NCBI GenBank assembly: GCA_023252065.1
Contig: JAHEXO010000103.1
Coordinates: 1-7,253 of the forward strand
DNA length: 7,253 nt
Direction: 5' to 3'
DNA from: Nocardioides sp.
Lineage (GTDB): Bacteria > Actinomycetota > Actinomycetes > Propionibacteriales > Nocardioidaceae
The notes below the pieces were generated by a model that saw only the letters and a list, made by a program, of their open reading frames with translations, had not been told where the DNA came from and did no database searches. Below are positions 5,554 to 7,253 of this stretch, in pieces (position 1 is the first letter of the stretch; each line of letters begins with the position of its first letter). The position numbers and the translations under genes were made by a program.

Positions 5554-5657
5554 ATACGCCCTGTACCCACCTGTGCGCGACGTGTGCGTCCTTGTCGGGG
5601 AGGATCTGGTCAGGAAGGCGCGACGAAAGGCGCCCGACGGAAGGCGAAGGACGGACG
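5554..5657. promoter_or_regulatory. Divergent promoter region, dps / membrane protein
   Basis: 104 bases between two divergent starts. An imperfect 12-bp direct repeat, CGACGAAAGGCG (5621-5632) and CGACGGAAGGCG (5635-5646), has a 14-base period, with a third partial copy GGAAGGCG at 5613-5620. The right end supplies AAGGA (5647-5651) as ribosome binding site for the membrane protein. I could not place clear -10 and -35 boxes for either gene. Confidence 0.4.
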
Positions 5658-6758
5658 ATGGCGGAGGAGCCGCAGGACGCGTCGGCCGACGACGGCACCG
5701 CGCACTCACGGCGTCGCCGCCCGCGGTGGATCCGGGCCATCATCATGGTGGCGCTCACCTTCGCCGCCATCTTGTACGGCGTGGTGCCGAGCCTGGTGTC
5801 CGCGCGCAACGACATCGACGTGCTCCGGAGCGCCTCGCTGCTGTTCCTGGCCGGGGCGCTCCTGCTGCAGATCGTCTCGTGGCTCTGCTACACCGCCCTC
5901 ACCCGCGCCGTGCTGCCGCGGGGGACCGGCGTCGGCTGGCCCACCCAGCTCGCGATCGACCTGACCGGCTTCGGCGTCAGCCACGTGCTCCCCGGGGGAG
6001 GGGCCACGGCGATGGGCCTGCGCTACCAGATGATGACCTCGGCCGGGATCCCGCCACCGACCGTGGTCACGACCACGGCGACCCAGACCGTGCTCAGCGA
6101 CGTCGCCCTGGCCGCCTGCTACCTGATCGGTGCCGTGCTCGCGGTCCCCACGGTGATGGAGCACCGCTCGCTCCAGGTCACCGCCGCGATCGGCCTGGTG
6201 CTGGTGGTCGTCCTGGTCGTCGGCAGCGCCCTGCTGGTCCGGGGCCACAGCCGGCTGGTCGAGCGCCTGCAGGAGGCGCAGAGCCGGTTCGGCGAGTGGC
6301 TCCAGCCCCGGGTGACCCGGATCAGCCACGAGCTGGTCTCGTTCCTGCGCGACGGCACCCGCACCGTCCAGGCCGGCGTCTTCTCGATGGCGAACTGGCT
6401 GCTCGATGCGGCTTGTCTTTACGTGTGCCTCCTTGCCTTCGCCGGCGACCACATCAGCCCGCCCCTCGTGCTCACCGCCTACGGCTTCGCCAGCCTGGTC
6501 GGCCTCTTGCCGCTCACCCCCGGCGGTCTCGGTGTCATCGAGGGCACCCTGATCCCTTTGCTGATCGCGCTCGGCACGTCGTCCCCGGTGGCCGTGCTCG
6601 GCGTCCTCACCTGGCGGGTCCTGCAGTTCTGGCTGCCGGTCCCGGTCGCCGCCGTCTGCTACGCCGGCCTGCGCATCTCGCGCCGGGTGAAGGCGTCCGA
6701 CGGCCTGGTCGTGAGCGACCCGTCAGCATCCGCACCGGGCCCGTCAGGAAGGCGTTAG
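5658..6758 (+). CDS. LPG synthase TM-domain (YbhN/UPF0104-type) membrane protein
   Basis: A 366-residue integral membrane protein of the lysylphosphatidylglycerol synthase transmembrane family (YbhN/AglD2 type). Family marks are SHVLPGGGATAMGLRYQMM (about 108-126) and LPLTPGGLGVIEGTLIPLL (284-302). Hydrophobic segments lie at about 26-45, 59-78, 97-112, 143-165, 174-194, 243-262, 267-287 and 311-338, so roughly eight helices. The N-terminal 25 residues are charged and Arg-rich (HSRRRRPRW), consistent with an inside-facing start; the C-terminal 25 are Ser/Pro rich. The aminoacyl-transferase domain of MprF is absent, so this is the stand-alone membrane part. Such proteins are proposed to move or flip lipids or glycolipids, but the substrate here is unknown. 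The start is ATG 5658, 6 bases after AAGGA; an upstream in-frame TTG at 5592 has no such support. It is on the same strand as the regulator 71 bases downstream. Confidence 0.88.
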   Translation: MAEEPQDASADDGTAHSRRRRPRWIRAIIMVALTFAAILYGVVPSLVSARNDIDVLRSASLLFLAGALLLQIVSWLCYTALTRAVLPRGTGVGWPTQLAIDLTGFGVSHVLPGGGATAMGLRYQMMTSAGIPPPTVVTTTATQTVLSDVALAACYLIGAVLAVPTVMEHRSLQVTAAIGLVLVVVLVVGSALLVRGHSRLVERLQEAQSRFGEWLQPRVTRISHELVSFLRDGTRTVQAGVFSMANWLLDAACLYVCLLAFAGDHISPPLVLTAYGFASLVGLLPLTPGGLGVIEGTLIPLLIALGTSSPVAVLGVLTWRVLQFWLPVPVAAVCYAGLRISRRVKASDGLVVSDPSASAPGPSGRR

Positions 6759-6764
6759 GAATCT

Positions 6765-6786
6765 GGCAGTCCGGCCTCCGACTGCC
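6765..6786 (+). terminator. Hairpin after the membrane protein gene, candidate terminator
   Basis: A perfect 7-bp stem, GGCAGTC (6765-6771) with GACTGCC (6780-6786), and an 8-base loop, extendable by one G-T pair. It begins 6 bases after the TAG stop at 6756-6758. No T-run follows, as is common in actinobacterial terminators. It could also be part of the leader of the next gene. Confidence 0.45.
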
Positions 6787-6790
6787 GTCT

Positions 6791-6814
6791 GATGGGAGAC
6801 GTGGGTCTCCCGTC
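6791..6814. promoter_or_regulatory. 10-bp dyad before the response regulator gene
   Basis: GATGGGAGAC-GTGG-GTCTCCCGTC forms a 10-bp stem with one G-T pair and a 4-base loop; its core GGGAGAC/GTCTCCC is perfect (6794-6811). It ends 4 bases before the GGAGG ribosome binding site (6819-6823). Either an operator, perhaps for self-regulation by the downstream regulator, or an RNA hairpin affecting translation. Confidence 0.45.
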
Positions 6815-6829
6815 CTTCGGAGGTGTGTG

Positions 6830-7253
6830 GTGCCCGATGTCGCCCTTGTAGCGCTGACGATCGCAGTGTCCCACCACCCGCCCGACCTGGTCATCCTCGA
6901 CCTCGGCCTCCCCGACATGGAGGGGACGGACGTGATCGCCGGGCTGCGGGGCTGGACGACGGCGCCGATCATCGTGCTCACCGGTCGCACCGAGCAGCTC
7001 CAGAAGATCGCGGCTCTCGACGCCGGGGCCGACGACTACGTCACCAAGCCGTTCGGCATCGAGGAGCTGTTCGCGCGGATGCGGGCGGTCTCGCGCCGGG
7101 TCACGCCGCAGGCCGAGCCCAGCGTGCGGCTGGGGGAGTGGGTGGTCGACCTGGCCGCCCACCGGGTGCGGCCGGCCTCCGGGGAGGGCGACGACCAGAA
7201 GCTGACACCGACCGAGTGGCGGATCCTGGAGATCCTGGTACGCAACCCGGGCC
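6830..7253 (+). CDS. KdpE/OmpR-type response regulator, receiver N-terminus missing, 3' end cut
   Basis: A DNA-binding two-component regulator, 141 codons in the window and open at the right edge. It contains PDLVILDLGLPD with the phosphoacceptor D24, IIVLTGR (T51), GADDYVTKPFGIEEL with K73, then the start of the winged helix (LGEWVVDLAAHRV at 101-113, LTPTEWRILEILVRNPG at 125-141). This order and the PFGI and LTPTEWR motifs match KdpE best. In E. coli KdpE the phosphoacceptor is D52, so about 28 residues are absent here: strand 1 with the acidic Mg-binding pair, and helix 1. The start is GTG 6830 (or the adjacent GTG 6827), preceded by GGAGG at 6819-6823, 6 bases away, so translation from here looks genuine. 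No receiver N-terminus is encoded in any frame of the 71 bases upstream. Without the acidic pair, normal phosphorylation is doubtful. No sensor kinase is visible. Confidence 0.85.
   Translation, partial: MPDVALVALTIAVSHHPPDLVILDLGLPDMEGTDVIAGLRGWTTAPIIVLTGRTEQLQKIAALDAGADDYVTKPFGIEELFARMRAVSRRVTPQAEPSVRLGEWVVDLAAHRVRPASGEGDDQKLTPTEWRILEILVRNPG

Noticed and set aside
5554..5709. Longer dps start adding 52 residues
   Set aside because: The added part would run into the divergent membrane protein gene, is Arg/Pro/Ser rich, and is absent from Dps proteins; MSSSRDLHYT at 5553 gives normal length.
4220..5815. 531-codon open frame on the minus strand across usp and dps
   Set aside because: It overlaps dps in a different frame and usp in antisense. 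The Arg-rich sequence is typical of out-of-frame GC-rich DNA.
1..7253. CRISPR array, integrase, transposase or plasmid/phage genes
   Set aside because: No evenly spaced repeats and no recognisable recombinase in any frame. The only mobile-like unit is the DUF222 cassette.

Overview
High-GC actinobacterial chromosome, most likely Nocardioides or another member of the Nocardioidaceae. This rests on the very high GC at third codon positions, GTG starts, a DUF222/HNH (13E12-type) gene, and short dyad repeats reading GGTTTCGAGACGCTCGCT...CTCCTCA...GGCGG, which I associate with Nocardioides genomes. The genus is inferred, not shown.

Layout. (1) 1-378 is the 3' end of an NrfD/PsrC-type membrane subunit, the quinone-reactive membrane anchor of a molybdoenzyme complex. 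(2) 379-1971 is a cassette-like block: a DUF222/HNH endonuclease gene (587-1921) with a 44-bp near-identical inverted repeat outside each end (393-436 and 1928-1971, 41 of 44 matching) and a third diverged copy at 456-499. (3) 2126-2521 is an unrecognised, lysine-free, acidic 131-residue protein. (4) 2668-3666 is selD (selenide, water dikinase), preceded by a 130-bp stretch closed by a perfect 12-bp inverted repeat with three smaller dyads inside. (5) 3893-4831 is a tandem universal stress protein with a DosR/DevR-like palindrome upstream. (6) 5553-4996 (minus) is a Dps miniferritin, convergent with the stress protein. (7) 5658-6758 is an integral membrane protein of the LPG-synthase-TM/YbhN family, divergent from dps. 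(8) 6830-7253 is a KdpE/OmpR-type response regulator, cut by the window end and lacking the first ~28 residues of its receiver domain.

How they fit together. An NrfD subunit beside selD suggests a selenocysteine-containing formate dehydrogenase locus, with SelD making selenophosphate for Sec-tRNA. No selA, selB, selC or catalytic subunit lies in the window, so this is inference. The DUF222 cassette appears to have landed between nrfD and selD. The right half is a stress and dormancy group: a stress protein with a possible hypoxia operator, an iron-sequestering DNA protector, a membrane protein and a regulator.

Most interesting points: the N-terminally trimmed response regulator with its own good ribosome binding site, the nested dyads upstream of selD, and the repeat-bracketed HNH gene. 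There is no tRNA, rRNA or CRISPR array, and no gene-free stretch longer than about 230 bases.
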